Shown here: positions 62,535-64,000 of the stretch, one piece after another
How positions within the stretch are numbered: the first letter of the stretch is position 1
Layout of the letters: the number at the start of each line of letters is the position of its first letter
Source of the DNA: CALKYB01 sp964510575
GTDB taxonomy: Bacteria > Bdellovibrionota_C > UBA2361 > SZUA-149 > CALKYB01
Direction of reading: 5' to 3'
Assembly: GCA_964510575.1 (NCBI GenBank)
Contig: CAZECN010000007.1
Coordinates: 1-64,000, forward strand
Length of the DNA stretch: 64,000 nucleotides
The notes under the pieces: generated by a model
Told to the model about the DNA's origin: nothing
Database searches by the model: none
The model's input: only the letters and a program-made list of their open reading frames with translations
Position numbers and translations under genes: made by a program

Positions 62535-62590
62535 TATAATATTAATAGACAACAGGCCGCTAGCTCAAGAACTAATCAGCCGGCCATTTT
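62535..62590 (+). promoter_or_regulatory. Possible -10 box and terminator-like hairpin in clpS leader
   Basis: TATAAT at 62535-62540 lacks a good -35. Downstream GGCCG (62555-62559) pairs with CGGCC (62581-62585) and is followed by ATTTTTT right before the clpS ribosome site AGGAGAAG. It could be an attenuator, but the stem is only five base pairs. Confidence 0.35.
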
Positions 62591-62606
62591 TTAGGAGAAG
62601 AACACG

Positions 62607-62921
62607 ATGGGAGACTGGGAACCGGACAGCCAAGGGGAAACCTTGACGGCGGTGGACCATGAAACTAAAGAGCCGCCGATGTATAAGGTGGTGCTACTAA
62701 ACGATGACTATACCACGATGGATTTCGTCGTATTAGTATTGAAAGAAGTCTTTAGAAAATCTGAGCCAGAGGCTGAACAGATAATGCTCGAGATTCATTC
62801 CAATGGTTCTGGCATGGCTGGGGTCTTCACCAAAGACATCGCCGAAACTAAAATCAGTCGGACCCATCAACTGGCCCGGCAAAATGAATACCCATTAAAG
62901 TGTAGTCTAGAAAAGGCATAG
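62607..62921 (+). CDS. clpS: ClpS adaptor of the ClpAP protease
   Basis: ClpS delivers N-degron substrates to ClpA. The 104-residue protein has YKVVLLNDDYTTMDFVVLVLKEVF, the N-degron pocket region, and the HSNGSGMAGVFTKDIAE segment. It is immediately upstream of clpA (seven bases). Confidence 0.95.
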   Translation: MGDWEPDSQGETLTAVDHETKEPPMYKVVLLNDDYTTMDFVVLVLKEVFRKSEPEAEQIMLEIHSNGSGMAGVFTKDIAETKISRTHQLARQNEYPLKCSLEKA

Positions 62922-62928
62922 TTTAAAA

Positions 62929-64000
62929 ATGTTTGATCAAGAAGCTGAAAATTCGATTATCCGTGCAGCAAGAGTTGCATCATCATGGCGGCATGAATTT
63001 ATTTGCGTCGAACATCTCCTTTACGCTCTATTAGAAGATGCCAGTATCATCGAGTTGATGGTTGAATGTGATGTTGAGTGCAGTGAGCTCAGAAATACGC
63101 TTGAGGATTTCTTCACTTTAAAGCTCGAAAGTCTACCCAAAGACGCATTGATTGACCCAGGCCAGTCTTTAGGATTTCAGCGTGTTTTACAAAGAGCTAT
63201 CCTACATAACCAGTATTCCAGCGCTGAGGAGATTTCATCTGGAGATTTACTAGCTGCCTTATTTACAGAATCCGAAAGTCATGCTGTTCATTTCTTAAAA
63301 ATGCAGGGACTTTCGCGTCTAGATATCCTAGAGAGTATTTCACACGAAGAATCAATCGAAGAGCTACAGGAGTTCGTTGACTTTGATGAAGAATCGGAAG
63401 ATGAACTCAGCCGTAGCAAGGAAGAGAACCCGCTCAAACAATACACTGTAAATCTCAATAAAAAAGCTGAAGATGGCAAGCTCGATCCTCTCATTGGCAG
63501 AGACAAGGAACTTCAAAGAGCAATCCAGATTCTTTGCAGAAGAAGCAAAAATAACCCCCTTTTCGTTGGTGACCAAGGAGTAGGAAAGACTGCTCTTGTT
63601 GAGGGTCTTGCTGGAAGAATTGTAGAAGGTAAAGTTCCTAGTAAATTAAAAGATCTACAAATATTTTCTCTAGATCTTGGATCTCTCTTGGCTGGAACAA
63701 GATATCGAGGAGATTTTGAAAAACGTCTTAAAGGAGTGGTTAAATGTCTGGAAAAGATTGAACATTCAGTTCTGTTTATAGATGAAATTCATACTTTAGT
63801 TGGAGCTGGCTCCACCTCTGGAAGCTCTGTTGACGCAGCCAATCTATTAAAGCCTGCCTTATCTTCAAACTCTTTTCGATGCATCGGAAGCACCACTTTT
63901 GAAGAATATAAAAATAATTTTAGTAAAGACCCTGCTCTATCCAGAAGATTCTTAAAAATTGACGTTAAAGAGCCTAGCGTGGAGGAAACCATCGAAATTC
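62929..64000 (+). CDS. clpA: ATP-dependent Clp protease ATPase subunit ClpA (3' end beyond window)
   Basis: The frame is open to the end of the window (357 codons). The N-terminal double ClpN repeat begins near RAARVASSWRHEFICVEHLLYALL. A charged linker precedes the first AAA+ domain: PLIGRDKELQRAIQIL, Walker A GDQGVGKT, and Walker B VLFIDEIHTLVGAG. A ClpA rather than ClpB/ClpC assignment rests on the adjoining clpS. The ribosome site AAAGG is inside clpS. Confidence 0.95.
   Translation, partial: MFDQEAENSIIRAARVASSWRHEFICVEHLLYALLEDASIIELMVECDVECSELRNTLEDFFTLKLESLPKDALIDPGQSLGFQRVLQRAILHNQYSSAEEISSGDLLAALFTESESHAVHFLKMQGLSRLDILESISHEESIEELQEFVDFDEESEDELSRSKEENPLKQYTVNLNKKAEDGKLDPLIGRDKELQRAIQILCRRSKNNPLFVGDQGVGKTALVEGLAGRIVEGKVPSKLKDLQIFSLDLGSLLAGTRYRGDFEKRLKGVVKCLEKIEHSVLFIDEIHTLVGAGSTSGSSVDAANLLKPALSSNSFRCIGSTTFEEYKNNFSKDPALSRRFLKIDVKEPSVEETIEI

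Noticed and set aside
62555..62590. Strong terminator before clpS
   Set aside because: The stem is only five base pairs with a 21-base loop; kept only as a weak regulatory candidate.

Overview
The window looks like chromosomal core sequence from a diderm (Gram-negative) bacterium of moderate GC. It carries genes for lipid A synthesis (lpxD, lpxC), outer-membrane assembly (bamD), a type II secretion system and the sodium-pumping Na+-NQR complex. PurS/PurQ, the CmoA/CmoB pair, oxygen-dependent HemY and a ClpS/ClpA pair are also present. This mix and the Na+-NQR suggest an aerobic, probably marine bacterium, perhaps from a lineage formerly placed in the Deltaproteobacteria. That placement is inference; there is no rRNA here.

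Layout. Positions 1-4.5 kb hold an unusual response regulator, an HU-like protein, lpxD-bamD and an Rrf2 regulator. From 4.7 to 17.4 kb lies a type II secretion operon, gspC-D-E-F-G-H-I-J-L-M-N, with gspK missing. Two small unknown genes follow. From 18.6 to 27.3 kb on the minus strand come a receiver-LpxC fusion, purA, a 7Fe ferredoxin, tRNA-Cys, two large glycosyltransferases and cmoB. cmoA starts back-to-back with cmoB on the plus strand. From 28.1 to 33.9 kb is an accessory stretch: unknown proteins, a TerB-like protein, a basic secreted protein, a subtilase-like protein and two copies of a palindromic repeat element. From 34.0 to 39.5 kb is a minus-strand purine block: a nitrilase-family amidase, purQ, purS, purB, a metallo-beta-lactamase-fold gene and a CPA2 antiporter. 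From 40.5 to 49.7 kb is a minus-strand nqrABC / nqrDEF-apbE-nqrM cluster followed by an ABC-2 exporter. From 50.3 to 64 kb are yajQ, a Bacteroidota-type purM, a frameshifted acyl-CoA synthetase, a class I amidotransferase, hemE-hemY-dcd, a tandem pair of 28-codon membrane-peptide genes, an M48 protease, surE, mgtC-like, clpS and the 5' part of clpA.

The points I find most worth following are these. (1) A receiver domain is fused to LpxC. (2) PurQ has lost its catalytic cysteine and its HGE motif, and is translationally coupled to a nitrilase-type amidase. (3) A dispersed family of palindromic intergenic elements has arm sequences that differ between copies while pairing is kept. (4) Two tandem paralogous genes for 28-residue membrane peptides have a duplicated leader. 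(5) A compact subtilase-like protein has no signal peptide. All functional statements rest on reading the sequence and knowledge of families; no database search was run.
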